From assembly GCF_024345205.1 (NCBI RefSeq), contig NZ_BROC01000028.1, positions 1 to 41,645 of the forward strand: a stretch of DNA of 41,645 bases, given 5' to 3'. Numbering within the stretch: the stretch's first letter is position 1; every line of letters begins with the position of its first letter. Shown piece after piece: positions 16,215 through 24,269 of this stretch. Below the pieces are notes generated by a model. The model was not told where the DNA came from. It did no database searches and saw only the letters and a program-made list of their open reading frames with translations. The DNA is from Lapidilactobacillus luobeiensis. GTDB lineage: Bacteria > Bacillota > Bacilli > Lactobacillales > Lactobacillaceae. A program made the position numbers and the translations under genes.

Positions 16215-16254
16215 AAAAAAAAGAAGCGGTCAGACTGATTCGTCTGACCGCTTC
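16215..16254 (-). terminator. Terminator of tRNA-Ala
   Basis: On the minus strand a perfect 13-bp stem (16242-16254 with 16223-16235) and eight T follow the tRNA by 17 bases. Nearly the same hairpin occurs at 2621-2658. Confidence 0.9.
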
Positions 16255-16271
16255 ATAATGACCTCTGAGAA

Positions 16272-16344
16272 TGGATCTTGGCGGACTCGAACCGCTGACC
16301 TCCTACATGCGAAGCAGGCGCTCTCCCAACTGAGCTAAAGACCC
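16272..16344 (-). tRNA. tRNA-Ala, anticodon CGC
   Basis: 73 nt form a complete cloverleaf: acceptor GGGTCTT/AAGATCC including the G3-U70 wobble that specifies alanine, D-arm GCTC...GAGC, anticodon stem CCTGC/GTAGG with loop TTCGCAT (anticodon CGC, codon GCG), and T-arm with GGTTCGAGTCC. Discriminator A. The CCA end is not encoded. A TAAAAT about 25 bases upstream may be its -10. Confidence 0.95.
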
Positions 16345-16543
16345 GAATAACAGTTACCATTTTAACGCAAAAACCTCAGCTTGCCTAGTCCTAAATCATA
16401 AATAGTTCTAGACTGAGCTAAAATCACATGAAGTCATACTTGCAAAGAGAGGCAAGATTAATTATACTGAGATTCACTTACTTAAAGTTCGTCAAATAAC
16501 GATTTGGAAAAGCCACTTTTAGATATTGACCGGGGGAAGAAAA

Positions 16544-17188
16544 ATGAAAACAGAAAGGTTTCAAGCGTTTAGCGATGGTATTTTTGCCATTTTGATCACG
16601 ATCCTAGTTCTTGAGTTTCACTTACCGGATTATCAGACCGGGCATTTGCTAGCGGCTTTGTTGAAACAATGGCCGCTCTTATTATCCTATGCCTTTTCTT
16701 ATTTCTAGGTGGGGACACTTTGGCTATTTCACCATGATTATTTCAGTTTATTGGGACGGATCGATCGCGGTGTTAATTTGCTTAATCTTTTGTTGCTTTT
16801 TAGTGTGACCTTGATCGATTACCCCATGTCGTTAGTTGCCGCCACGCTCACCAGCGGCAATCGGGCGGATCTGCGAACGGCATTTATCATTTATGACCTA
16901 GTCGCGCTTTTTATTTCGGCGACTTTTTACTTGATGTATCTTTATTTGCAGCATCACCGGGAATTGAAACGCACGCAGGTCAAGACTGATTTTTTTGAAG
17001 CAATCAAATTGGATCCACTTCGTAGTGTGAGCATTTACACTTTGGCGATCATCACCACATTTTGGTCACTGTGGCTTGGCGCTATTCTGCTAGCTAGCGG
17101 GATCATTTTTCATTTCTTCGCGTACTTACATTTGAGCCGCCAATTGGCCCTAGTGCCAGCCGAAGAAAATAGCCCGCAACATAAATGA
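16544..17188 (+). pseudogene. TMEM175-family potassium channel gene split by an in-frame amber stop
   Basis: The N-terminal RFQAFSDGIFAILITILVLEF is the signature of the bacterial TMEM175 (DUF1211) potassium-channel family. The frame runs from ATG 16544 (GGGGGAAG upstream) to a TAG at 16706-16708, then continues in the same frame without shift to 17188. It carries the family's second helix (GTLWLFHHDYFSLL...) and four more helices. Together 214 sense codons match the expected length. A single base change in one codon explains the break. Unless TAG is read through, or the GTG at 16709 restarts translation, the gene is inactive. Confidence 0.8.
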
Positions 17189-17240
17189 TCGTTGGGGCGT
17201 GCGAACTGAATCTTCTTGGTGGTGGTCGCTTGCTCGCTGA

Positions 17241-18617
17241 TCACCTAGCTTTGTTGGAATCAGCGGTCGTTTCGGCTGCATTGCGGGGAAGTGGGCGTTC
17301 GGCTTTGGTCACGCTGAACCAATTCATGAAGCCGTGGTCGATCTCGGTCAACTTGAAGTCAAAAGGCCCGATGGTAGTGGTTGTACCCACAGTCAGATCA
17401 GGATAATTCTCCATGAAAAAGCCGCCCAGTGTAATAATATCCGACTCTTGAAAAACATTTAATTTATTGTGGAAATAACGTTCAAAATCGTAAAGGGTAG
17501 TTTTGCCGCTGACTTTGACGGTGTCGTCCGCTTGCTTGATGATATATTCATCGGAAACATCATCGATCTCATCATGGACGGATCCAAATAATTCCTCATA
17601 AATATCTTTATCAGTAACGATCCCACTAGTACCGCCATATTCATCGACCACGACGACGATCGGTGTTTGTTTTTTGATCATTAAGTCGAGGATCTGATGG
17701 ATCGGCATACTTTCTGGCACCGTGATCAACGCCCGTAAGATCCGGCTGACGCCAAGACTACTGTCATTTTGATCTTGTTGAACAATGTCGTGAGCGTAAA
17801 CATAGCCGACCAGATTGTCCTTGTCATTGTCGCGGGTCACCAGTAAGCGACTATAACCTTCAGAAAGATAGACATTGAGCGCTTCGTGGACAGTTTGCGA
17901 AACATCGAGTACGGTCAACTGGGTCCGGTCGGTCATAATATCTTTGGCGACCCGGTCATTTAAATCGAAAGCCCGTTCCATATAGAGCAGGTCGTTTTTA
18001 TCTAGGCTGCCGCCGGAAACTGCGATTTTTGACAAATTGAGGATCTCTGATTGCGAGAAAACTTCATTTTCTTCAGAGGCGACCTTCAGTCCAAATAGTT
18101 TGACGATCCCACTGGCGGAAGTGTTCAATAGCCAAACGAATGGGTAGAAGATCATGTGGAACCAATAAAGCGGGGTGACGACCGCCATTAAAACACGCAG
18201 TGGCATATCGATACTAATGTTCTTAGGGACGATCTCAGTCAGGACGACTTCCAAATAGGTCAGCAGAACGACCCCGATCACGGCGCCCAACACATTGAGC
18301 GTTTTGCCAGTTGCGAAATGGGTCCAGCCCAGGAAATCGACCAACAACTGCTCGATCGTCGTTTCCCCGATCCAGCCGAGGATGATCCCGGTCAAACTTG
18401 TGCCGACTTGAGTCGTTGACAGATATTCATTTAACCGTTGGACCATATGCAAAGAGCGGGTCAATTTTCGCTGGTTGCCAGTATGCTTGGCCAATAGATC
18501 CTCGATTTGACTAGGCCGAGTTTGAACCAAAGCAAATTCAGCCGCCACAAAAAAAGCCGCGACAATAAACGTGATCAAAATAATCAAAAGATTTGTGGAA
18601 ATCGTATTTGTATTCAA
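17241..18617 (-). CDS. CNNM/CBS-domain membrane protein (HlyC/CorC 'hemolysin' family)
   Basis: A 458-aa protein with an N-terminal CNNM (DUF21) membrane domain (about 1-195; motif VAAEFALVQTRPSQIEDL), two CBS domains (about 210-330; motifs RVAKDIMTDRTQ and PIVVVVDEYGGTSGIVT) and a C-terminal CorC/HlyC domain (about 350-435). Related proteins such as Bacillus MpfA/YhdP export or regulate magnesium; the hemolysin name is historical. TTG 18617 is preferred because GGGG lies seven bases upstream; TTG 18623 would crowd it. The stop faces the TMEM175 pseudogene with no obvious terminator between them. Confidence 0.88.
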   Translation of the reverse strand: MNTNTISTNLLIILITFIVAAFFVAAEFALVQTRPSQIEDLLAKHTGNQRKLTRSLHMVQRLNEYLSTTQVGTSLTGIILGWIGETTIEQLLVDFLGWTHFATGKTLNVLGAVIGVVLLTYLEVVLTEIVPKNISIDMPLRVLMAVVTPLYWFHMIFYPFVWLLNTSASGIVKLFGLKVASEENEVFSQSEILNLSKIAVSGGSLDKNDLLYMERAFDLNDRVAKDIMTDRTQLTVLDVSQTVHEALNVYLSEGYSRLLVTRDNDKDNLVGYVYAHDIVQQDQNDSSLGVSRILRALITVPESMPIHQILDLMIKKQTPIVVVVDEYGGTSGIVTDKDIYEELFGSVHDEIDDVSDEYIIKQADDTVKVSGKTTLYDFERYFHNKLNVFQESDIITLGGFFMENYPDLTVGTTTTIGPFDFKLTEIDHGFMNWFSVTKAERPLPRNAAETTADSNKAR

Positions 18618-18949
18618 AATCAAGCCCCGTTATTCTAACATTGATGTGTGTTCGGTAAGATAAGCGAACCGAACAGTTTCATAACTGGTTAGCGCAGCTC
18701 GCTGGTGAAAATTTAGGTTGCTGTGGGCTAACTACCTCTATTCTAGCATTTTTGCCGGCTGTGTCATCTGTTGCGTGATCAGAAAATGTTTTCCTAGTTG
18801 GAAAAGTCGCGGGCCGATTTTCTTGACTGACCGTTATAACGCCAAAAATGTGTTTTTTGTTGCTAGACCCCTGTTTTGGTTGCTTGGCGTTATAGCGGAG
18901 GCTATAATGGAAGCAGACGATTTATTAGTTAGCTATGGGGTGAATGAAC
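18618..18949. other. Divergent region between the CNNM/CBS and MerR-like genes
   Basis: It contains a small hairpin (GTTCGG/CCGAAC, about 18650-18676), an extended -10-like TGCTAGAAT on the minus strand near 18738-18746 for the CNNM gene, and the promoter with inverted repeat listed separately. Confidence 0.45.
18832..18908 (+). promoter_or_regulatory. Promoter of the MerR-like gene with a split inverted repeat
   Basis: TTGCTT (18880-18885), 17-bp spacer, TATAAT (18903-18908). CGTTATAACGCCAA (18832-18845) is repeated inverted, with one mismatch, at 18884-18897, inside the -35/-10 spacer. Arm centres are about 52 bp (five turns) apart, which suits a looping or cooperative operator, possibly for the downstream HTH protein. 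Confidence 0.55.
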
Positions 18950-19753
18950 ATGCAAGAACAGGCGCAACAACCATATACGCCGGCTGAATTAGCCGCGTTA
19001 CTTCATATTAGTGTACCAACCTTGCGGAAATATTCGCTATTGATCGAAAAAGTTACCGACAATAGCCATTATTTCACACGAAACCAGCAAAACGTGCGGG
19101 CTTATTCAGAGAAGGATCTCCGCTCTCTACAAAAGTTGGCTGAGTTGAGTAAAGCACCAAACATGACCTTGCAGGTTGCCGCTGAACAGATCTACCGACC
19201 AGCGCAAACGCAGATCATCACTGGATTGAAGAAGAAACCGTTGACGAATACCCAAGAGTCAAATCCAACGGGGAATTTGATCCGTCAATTGGTCGATGAA
19301 TTGCGGACGACGCAGCAGCAAGTCCGCAAACTAACGGCGCGGGTAACTGAATTAGAAAACAGTCAAAAATCCGTGCCAACAAAGGCCGCCGTCGATACAG
19401 CACCAACAGGGACAGCAATGGCGGCACCAGTTCGCTCGACAGGAACATCAGCGTCAGCGCGTCAGAACGTAGCGCCGCAAACCAGACCAGCTGAACAAAC
19501 TACTTCAGCAACAACGCCTGAAGTCGCCGCCACAGATGTGATGACGACCAACAGTCAACTGAAGTTTACTGAGCCTCTCCCTAGCGATGATCCTCAAGCG
19601 GCTTCAGATGCGACCCATCATTTAGTTTATCAAGATGAGCCTCAGCCAGACGATCCCGGTGTCAAAGTCTATGATAAACCTCATGACTTGGCCGCGATGC
19701 AGGTGCCAGCCGAAAAGAAGCAGTCTTGGTGGCAGAAGATCCGTAGTAAATAA
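18950..19753 (+). CDS. MerR-like helix-turn-helix protein with long low-complexity tail
   Basis: 267 aa. Residues 8-70 form a MerR-type winged helix (YTPAELAALLHISVPTLRKYS... then RAYSEKDLRSLQKL). A short basic stretch and a predicted coiled coil (about 105-135, RQLVDELRTTQQQVRKLTARV) follow. Then come roughly 100 residues rich in Ala, Thr, Pro and Gln, and a basic end (WWQKIRSK). No metal-binding cysteines. The layout recalls RacA-like or plasmid-partition accessory DNA-binding proteins more than classical MerR activators. ATG 18950 has GGGGTGA six bases upstream; ATG 18944 touches it. Monocistronic, with terminator. Confidence 0.7.
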   Translation: MQEQAQQPYTPAELAALLHISVPTLRKYSLLIEKVTDNSHYFTRNQQNVRAYSEKDLRSLQKLAELSKAPNMTLQVAAEQIYRPAQTQIITGLKKKPLTNTQESNPTGNLIRQLVDELRTTQQQVRKLTARVTELENSQKSVPTKAAVDTAPTGTAMAAPVRSTGTSASARQNVAPQTRPAEQTTSATTPEVAATDVMTTNSQLKFTEPLPSDDPQAASDATHHLVYQDEPQPDDPGVKVYDKPHDLAAMQVPAEKKQSWWQKIRSK

Positions 19754-19802
19754 GCCAAGATACTAGCTTGACCAAATTAGATGTCAATTAGATAACAAAA
19801 TC

Positions 19803-19836
19803 AACAACGTGACAGCAATTCTGTCACGTTGTTTTT
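19803..19836 (+). terminator. Terminator of the MerR-like gene
   Basis: AACAACGTGACAG pairs perfectly with CTGTCACGTTGTT, five-base loop, then T-run. Confidence 0.9.
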
Positions 19837-19866
19837 ACAAATAGCTGTTGGGCGGAAAGGTGTGGT

Positions 19867-20598
19867 ATGATGACGATTCAAGCCAGCGATTCAGGCATCG
19901 CCGTGGCATTGACGGCCAGAGACTTAGTAGCGTTACAGCAACAGTTGCGACGACTCAATGAGTTTTGCCCTCAACACGAGTTGTTGATCGAATGGCGGTT
20001 GGACCAGTGGCATGATCTGACTGACTGGGCCGAGTTGCAGCAAGGCAACCGATTGATCCGAGCGGCGTCGCGCTCCCCGTTATTGATCACTTGGCGAACA
20101 GAACACGCACGGCAACAACCACTAGGAGCAACGGTCTATCAGGCGCAAATGAGTCAGTTTATGACGCGCTTATCAGCTGATTTATGGGATCTAGAAATTG
20201 CACGAGTATCACATCCTGAGGAGCTACGCCGATTGTTGTCCCAAGATGAACAAATCGTTTGGAGCCAGCACTTTTGGCAACCACAGTCACGCGCTCGCCT
20301 GCTGGCAGCATTGACCGCCGCCAGCACATTCGCGGGCCCGACTGACTTTTTGAAGCTGGCGACTTGGGCGGCCAGTTCTGAAGATTGTTTGAATCTCTTA
20401 GAGGCAACTTGGTGGGCCCACCAGCAGTTAAAACAGCCATTGATCACCATGGCAATGGGTCCAACCGGACGAATATCGCGCTCTCTGGGTTATTTATTTG
20501 GTTCCCGCTGGAGTTTTGGTGCCCTGACCCAGCAAGGTTCAGCACCAGGACAATTACCGTTGGCTCAATTGGATCAACAACTTTTGGCGTTAGAATAA
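19867..20598 (+). CDS. aroD: Type I 3-dehydroquinate dehydratase
   Basis: A 243-aa (alpha/beta)8 enzyme that converts 3-dehydroquinate to 3-dehydroshikimate in aromatic amino acid synthesis. Active-site elements are visible: EWRLD early, LITWRT, the catalytic His in SQHFW, the Schiff-base Lys in FLKLATWA, and the C-terminal substrate loop MAMGPTGRISR with SAPGQLPL. The overall sequence is Gln/Trp-rich and more divergent than typical AroD, but all key residues are kept. GGAAAGG lies upstream; either ATG 19867 or the adjacent ATG 19870 could be used. No other shikimate gene is in the window. Confidence 0.9.
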   Translation: MMTIQASDSGIAVALTARDLVALQQQLRRLNEFCPQHELLIEWRLDQWHDLTDWAELQQGNRLIRAASRSPLLITWRTEHARQQPLGATVYQAQMSQFMTRLSADLWDLEIARVSHPEELRRLLSQDEQIVWSQHFWQPQSRARLLAALTAASTFAGPTDFLKLATWAASSEDCLNLLEATWWAHQQLKQPLITMAMGPTGRISRSLGYLFGSRWSFGALTQQGSAPGQLPLAQLDQQLLALE

Positions 20599-20627
20599 TT
20601 ACTTTTCAGCAGGAAGGAGCTCTGATC

Positions 20628-21467
20628 ATGAAACGATCAAAACGACTGTTTTTGTTAATGTTGCCGCTATTGCTATTGGCTGGTTGCCAAGTGAAAGACA
20701 ATCAGCAGGTAACGACTTCATCAGCGCGATCAAGTAAGCAGGTGACAACATCTCAGAAAAAAGCCGCGGCTAAATCAAGCGCGGCCGCTAAAGAAAAGGC
20801 CGCGACCACTTTAGCGGAGATTCCTTTAGCCGGGACTTGGACCAATAGTGATGGTGTGATCTTCACTTTTGGTAATGATCGGCAATGGACTTATCAAACC
20901 GGTACTGACAGTGGAACGGCCGCGAAAATCACCGGGACCTACCAACTGGCTGGGGTGGTCGGGGCCGATGTGCTCTTAAAGTTGCATGGCCTAGATCAAG
21001 ATATTGGCAATATCGGGAATTATCTTTGGCTGACCTTTACAAAAGATCAAAAGACGATCGACTTAGCTGGATTTGGTAAGTTTCAATTGGACGGCAACGC
21101 GACTGATCTGGCGATGACAGTCCAGATTCCGCACGCCTTTACGACCAAGCCTAAAACTTTGGCGCAATTATTGGTCGGGACTTGGATGGACACCGATGAG
21201 AATGCGACCGATGCCATCACGATGAATTTTGATCCTAACGGCAGTTATCAGCGTTATTTAAGCGGCACAAAACAGGTTGAGCAGGGCACCTATCAGGTTA
21301 CCTTGAGCCATGACTCAACTGATCAGATCCAAATCAAATTACTAACGACGAGCGGTCAGGAGCAGCGGCTGAAATTCGGTAAGAATGGCGACTTTTCCCA
21401 GCTCACAACTACAGAGGGTGCTTCCACCACTTATGTGAAAAATTTGATTCCAGCTACCGTTAATTAG
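20628..21467 (+). CDS. Secreted lipoprotein, function unknown
   Basis: 279 aa. A basic start (MKRSKR), hydrophobic core and lipobox LLAGC (Cys at residue 19) mark a lipid-anchored surface protein. A Ser/Ala/Lys-rich linker (about 20-60) follows. Two related domains come next, each opening with a G-TW-(N/D)-(S/T)-D pattern (AGTWTNSDG near 69 and VGTWMDTDEN near 184) and ending in beta-rich sequence, so an internal duplication is likely. The start ATG has AAGGAG upstream. It lies 29 bp after aroD and may be cotranscribed. I do not recognise the family; the beta pattern resembles lipocalin-like LAB lipoproteins. Confidence 0.75.
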   Translation: MKRSKRLFLLMLPLLLLAGCQVKDNQQVTTSSARSSKQVTTSQKKAAAKSSAAAKEKAATTLAEIPLAGTWTNSDGVIFTFGNDRQWTYQTGTDSGTAAKITGTYQLAGVVGADVLLKLHGLDQDIGNIGNYLWLTFTKDQKTIDLAGFGKFQLDGNATDLAMTVQIPHAFTTKPKTLAQLLVGTWMDTDENATDAITMNFDPNGSYQRYLSGTKQVEQGTYQVTLSHDSTDQIQIKLLTTSGQEQRLKFGKNGDFSQLTTTEGASTTYVKNLIPATVN

Positions 21468-21474
21468 TTTTTAG

Positions 21475-21518
21475 AAAAAATCGTTCAATCAGCGTTAGGG
21501 TGATCAGGACGATTTTTT
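21475..21518. terminator. Bidirectional terminator between lipoprotein and queG
   Basis: AAAAAATCGT (21475-21484) pairs with ACGATTTTTT (21509-21518). The right arm overlaps the 3' end of queG. It serves both converging genes. Confidence 0.75.
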
Positions 21519-22669
21519 AATTTGGTGAGCGCTGTTTGGTATTCAGTTAAGATGTTAGGATCAGTGTGATCTTCACGGGCTAGGGCTTGTTGCAGGAAAT
21601 CAACCAATTCAGGATTCGCGTAAGGTGTGAGTTCAACGACTGCCCAAACCGCCGTTGCGCGGATCACGGGACGAACATCATGCTCAATCACAGCTAGCAA
21701 ATGCGGCAGGGCACTTTGATCATGAAGATTGGCCAAAGCGATGATCGCGTTGCGCTGTAACGGCTTTTTACCACGCCAAGAACCAGCTAGCGGACCGAAT
21801 TTAGCCTTGAAAGTTTGATTGGTGACAGTCAGCAGTGGAACTAATTCTGGCATGGTCGTGTCAGGATCAGGCTCCATTTCAGCATGGAAGTGAAAGTCCT
21901 TACCCTTATTAAAAGGACAAACGATCTGGCAAATGTCACAGCCATAGATCACATTCCGGATCATCGGGCGAAACTCCGTGGGCATCAGGCCTTTAGTTTG
22001 AGTCTGATAAGACAAACACCGTTGTCCATTAAGGCGCCCATCGCCTAGTAATGCGTGAGGGGGGCAAGCCGTGATGCAACGTTGGCAGGTACCACATTGA
22101 TTTTCGCTAGGCTGATCTGGAGTAAAAGGAATATTCGTGATGATCTCACCTAAATAAACATAGGAGCCGAACTCTTCGGTGATCAATAGGCCATTGCGGC
22201 CGATAAAACCAAGACCGGCGCGTTGGGCTACGGCAACATCGATCAATTCACCGGTGTCGACCATTGGCTTAAAGCGAAATTGCTGATCAGCGTTTGCCAA
22301 GGCCTCGATCTGAGTGATCAAAGTGGTCATTTTCTCCCGCAAGATCGTATGATAGTCGTTCCCCCAAGACGCCCGGGCGAACTGTCCTCGTTTGTAGGCA
22401 GTCCTTGGCGGTCGAGTTGCCATTTTGGTGGGGTAGGCCAGCGCGATCGCAATGATCGAACGAGGCTGGTCAAAAATCAGCTCCGGATCCAGTCGTTCAT
22501 CAAGGTTCTGGTGCTCAAAACCGGTCGTATGGCCGGCAGCTTTTTGCGCGACTAAACTGGGGCGAAGCCGTTCAAAATCAGCAGCGGTGGTAAAACCGAT
22601 CTTATCGATACCAATAGCCTTGCTGGCAGTGATGATCGCTTGTTTTAGGCCGTCTGTATTTACATCCAT
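21485..22669 (-). CDS. queG: Epoxyqueuosine reductase
   Basis: A 394-aa cobalamin- and Fe-S-dependent enzyme that reduces epoxyqueuosine to queuosine at tRNA position 34. The N-terminal domain (IGIDKIGFTTAADF, then RFKPMVDTGELIDVAVAQRAGLGFIGRNGLLI) binds the cobalamin. Two [4Fe-4S] motifs follow: CGTCQRCITACPPHAL and YGCDICQIVCPFNK. A C-terminal HEAT-repeat segment (about 300-375) binds tRNA. GAGGAG precedes the ATG. It follows the membrane protein gene by 22 bp on the same strand, probably one transcript. Confidence 0.95.
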   Translation of the reverse strand: MDVNTDGLKQAIITASKAIGIDKIGFTTAADFERLRPSLVAQKAAGHTTGFEHQNLDERLDPELIFDQPRSIIAIALAYPTKMATRPPRTAYKRGQFARASWGNDYHTILREKMTTLITQIEALANADQQFRFKPMVDTGELIDVAVAQRAGLGFIGRNGLLITEEFGSYVYLGEIITNIPFTPDQPSENQCGTCQRCITACPPHALLGDGRLNGQRCLSYQTQTKGLMPTEFRPMIRNVIYGCDICQIVCPFNKGKDFHFHAEMEPDPDTTMPELVPLLTVTNQTFKAKFGPLAGSWRGKKPLQRNAIIALANLHDQSALPHLLAVIEHDVRPVIRATAVWAVVELTPYANPELVDFLQQALAREDHTDPNILTEYQTALTKLKNRPDHPNAD

Positions 22670-22691
22670 TTGGATACGCTCCTCTTAAAAA

Positions 22692-23216
22692 TCAACGCTT
22701 GGATCGCGCCATTTCTGGTAAACGATGAATCATAATTGGCAATAAATAGCGTGCCATCAACCAGTAGCCTAATCCCGTCGCCAGACACAATGAAGCATCA
22801 AAGGGTAGGCCTTGCAGATAATAGACCCAGAAATTAGGTAGATGGTAGAAAGGTACATTCAGCAAAGCATTCCAAAAGCCAAAAGTAAACGCTAATCCGG
22901 CAGCGACTAAGGCACTCAACCAAATTTTTTTAATGAAGTCCGAACGAGTGTACCCGTACCAAAGCAATAATAAACAACTGTAGGCAATGATCTGAAAAAG
23001 CGTCCAAGGGCCGATACCCGTGCGCAGATTGCTGGCCAATACAGCGACGAGCATCACTGACCAACCAGATGCGAGACCAGAAAACACGCTCAATAGAAAA
23101 TAGAAGGCCAACGTCAAGGAAAAGTTGGGTAAGAAGCTGGTCGCCAGACCTAAAACGATGGCTAAGGCGGCCATTATCGCTAAGTAGGCGATTTTTTTTG
23201 CGGGAAATGAGGTCAT
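22692..23216 (-). CDS. Putative ECF transporter S-component upstream of queG
   Basis: 174 aa with about six membrane helices and the look of an ECF-type substrate-binding S-component: an Ala-rich first helix (IAYLAIMAALAIVLGL), the FLPNFSL loop, a central loop ASNLRTGIGPWTLFQ, and a basic C-terminus. Such subunits pair with the shared EcfT/A/A' module to import vitamins. The operon with queG makes two substrates plausible: a queuosine precursor (as QueT) or cobalamin, the QueG cofactor (as CbrT/CblT). The sequence alone does not decide. AAAGGA lies about 12 bases before the ATG. No preQ1 or B12 riboswitch was recognised upstream. Confidence 0.65.
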   Translation of the reverse strand: MTSFPAKKIAYLAIMAALAIVLGLATSFLPNFSLTLAFYFLLSVFSGLASGWSVMLVAVLASNLRTGIGPWTLFQIIAYSCLLLLWYGYTRSDFIKKIWLSALVAAGLAFTFGFWNALLNVPFYHLPNFWVYYLQGLPFDASLCLATGLGYWLMARYLLPIMIHRLPEMARSKR

Positions 23217-23309
23217 GGATCTAAACCGTCCTTTATTGGGATCAAAAAAGAATGTGATAGTTTGAAAAAAGGATCAAAGCTAGGACTAAAGGAAATATTA
23301 TCAGAAAGT

Positions 23310-23338
23310 TTGAATTTTCTGTGGTTATCGGTTATAAT
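23310..23338 (+). promoter_or_regulatory. Near-consensus orphan promoter
   Basis: TTGAAT (23310-23315), a 17-bp spacer and TATAAT (23333-23338), with no gene downstream on this strand for nearly 2 kb. Confidence 0.7.
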
Positions 23339-23344
23339 GAACTT

Positions 23345-23494
23345 ATAAAAGAATAGTTGTTACCGTTGCTACACCACTAGAAGAGTAGCAAAAGAATGAT
23401 CGTCATACTTTGTTCATAGAATCTTCACAATTTCTTCACATTATTTATTTTCTTAGGCTTGTCAATGGAAAGTTCCATTGTTGAAGCCTTTTTG
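23345..23494 (+). ncRNA. Candidate small RNA of about 150 nt
   Basis: Bounded by a near-consensus promoter and a strong terminator (AGGCTT-GTCAATGGA with TCCATTGTTG-AAGCCT, then five T, 23455-23493). It begins with a hairpin TTGCTAC/GTAGCAA (23366-23391), followed by an unstructured pyrimidine-rich linker with two TTCACA-type motifs (about 23422-23440). The only ATG (23397) opens a seven-codon frame without a ribosome binding site. It is antisense to the 5' leader of the ECF S-component/queG transcript if that starts near 23610. Confidence 0.5.
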
Positions 23495-23614
23495 TTTGTA
23501 AAAAATCGGAATTTTGAGCGAATCGTGATGCAGTCAGTCATGATTGTCAACTTTTCGAGTCAAGCTGAGTCACGCAGTTGTGTGACAGTTACGATCACCG
23601 CAATCACTGTCTGA

Positions 23615-23623
23615 ATTATAGCA
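23615..23623 (-). promoter_or_regulatory. Possible extended -10 promoter for the S-component/queG operon
   Basis: TGCTATAAT on the minus strand, an extended -10 with no clear -35. It would give an approximately 390-nt leader overlapping the candidate sRNA in antisense. Confidence 0.3.
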
Positions 23624-23876
23624 TATTCTCAAGTCGCTTTTTAATAAATGGTTAGAGCGACATTATTGTTGCAACACTGACTGAAAAAGCTTTTATTCCT
23701 GATTGCTTAAGAGCAGAAATCGTTAGCAAAGAATAAGTGCTGATCGGCTAGATGAGTTTTTTTAAAAGGTAGGATATGTTGGATGTAAAAGTTACGACCG
23801 ATTTTCCAAGATAAGAGAAGGGCAGTCAACAACTCACCGGCGTTAAGTGTCAATAACTCATTAAAAAGTAAGAATA

Positions 23877-23913
23877 AAAAGCCGTCTTAGTTTGGTAAGC
23901 TAAACCGGCTTTT
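23877..23913. terminator. Terminator-type hairpin, transcript unknown
   Basis: AAAAGCCG (23877-23884) pairs with CGGCTTTT (23906-23913), with TTAG/CTAA inside. T-rich flanks on both strands allow either direction. No gene ends here. Confidence 0.55.
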
Positions 23914-23941
23914 GTTATGGCGATGAGCGTATTTGGTCTTA

Positions 23942-24017
23942 GCTGAGCGCGCCGGTTATACGCTTGCCCCGCTCCGAACTTTAGGATACTAGGTGGGTCA
24001 AGCCGGTCACGCTCAGC
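23942..24017. repeat. Split inverted repeat
   Basis: GCTGAGCG (23942-23949) and CGCTCAGC (24010-24017) flank inner CCGG/CCGG arms and a 45-base centre. Purpose unknown. Confidence 0.4.
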
Positions 24018-24070
24018 GAAACACATCAGCGATCTTAGTGTTAAATGGGTTCGAGGGAGATTTTGACAAT

Positions 24071-24200
24071 AAAAAAAAGCAGGCGCCTATGGCCTGCTTT
24101 CCTGCATTCAGAATGAATGCCTCTTTTTCAAGTATTGGGGGGAGATGAAAAAGAATTTGTGCTTCAAAATTATTGGGGGGAAGTCATTTATTGACTACGC
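24071..24200 (-). ncRNA. C-rich 3' transcript end or small RNA
   Basis: On the minus strand two CCCCCCAATA motifs (C-runs at 24175-24180 and 24137-24142) lie in otherwise unpaired AT-rich sequence. They are followed by hairpin GCATTCA/TGAATGC (24104-24120) and a terminator (AAAGCAGGC/GCCTGCTTT and eight T, 24071-24100). It could be the 3' UTR of the phosphatase gene or a separate RNA; a TATGAT near 24205 is a weak promoter hint. Confidence 0.4.
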
Positions 24201-24269
24201 TTATCATAATAAAGGAAAGTCATGACTTAATTGTGCCCAATTGATTTCGATTTCTCGAAGCTTGCCCAA

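Larger units (their letters stand above)
23217..24269. other. One-kilobase gene-free, RNA-rich region
   Basis: No credible protein-coding frame on either strand. It contains an orphan promoter/terminator unit (23310-23494), a minus-strand extended -10 (23615-23623), a terminator-type hairpin (23877-23913), a long split inverted repeat (23942-24017) and a C-rich minus-strand transcript end (24071-24200). The stretch 23500-23870 is AT-rich with only short inverted repeats. Confidence 0.6.

Noticed and set aside
23217-23610. preQ1 or cobalamin riboswitch in the S-component/queG leader
   Set aside because: No aptamer consensus for either class could be recognised on the minus strand.
24145-24225. 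26-codon plus-strand ORF after a GGGGGGAG
   Set aside because: The purine run touches the ATG with no spacing, and the sequence is better explained as the complement of C-rich RNA motifs.
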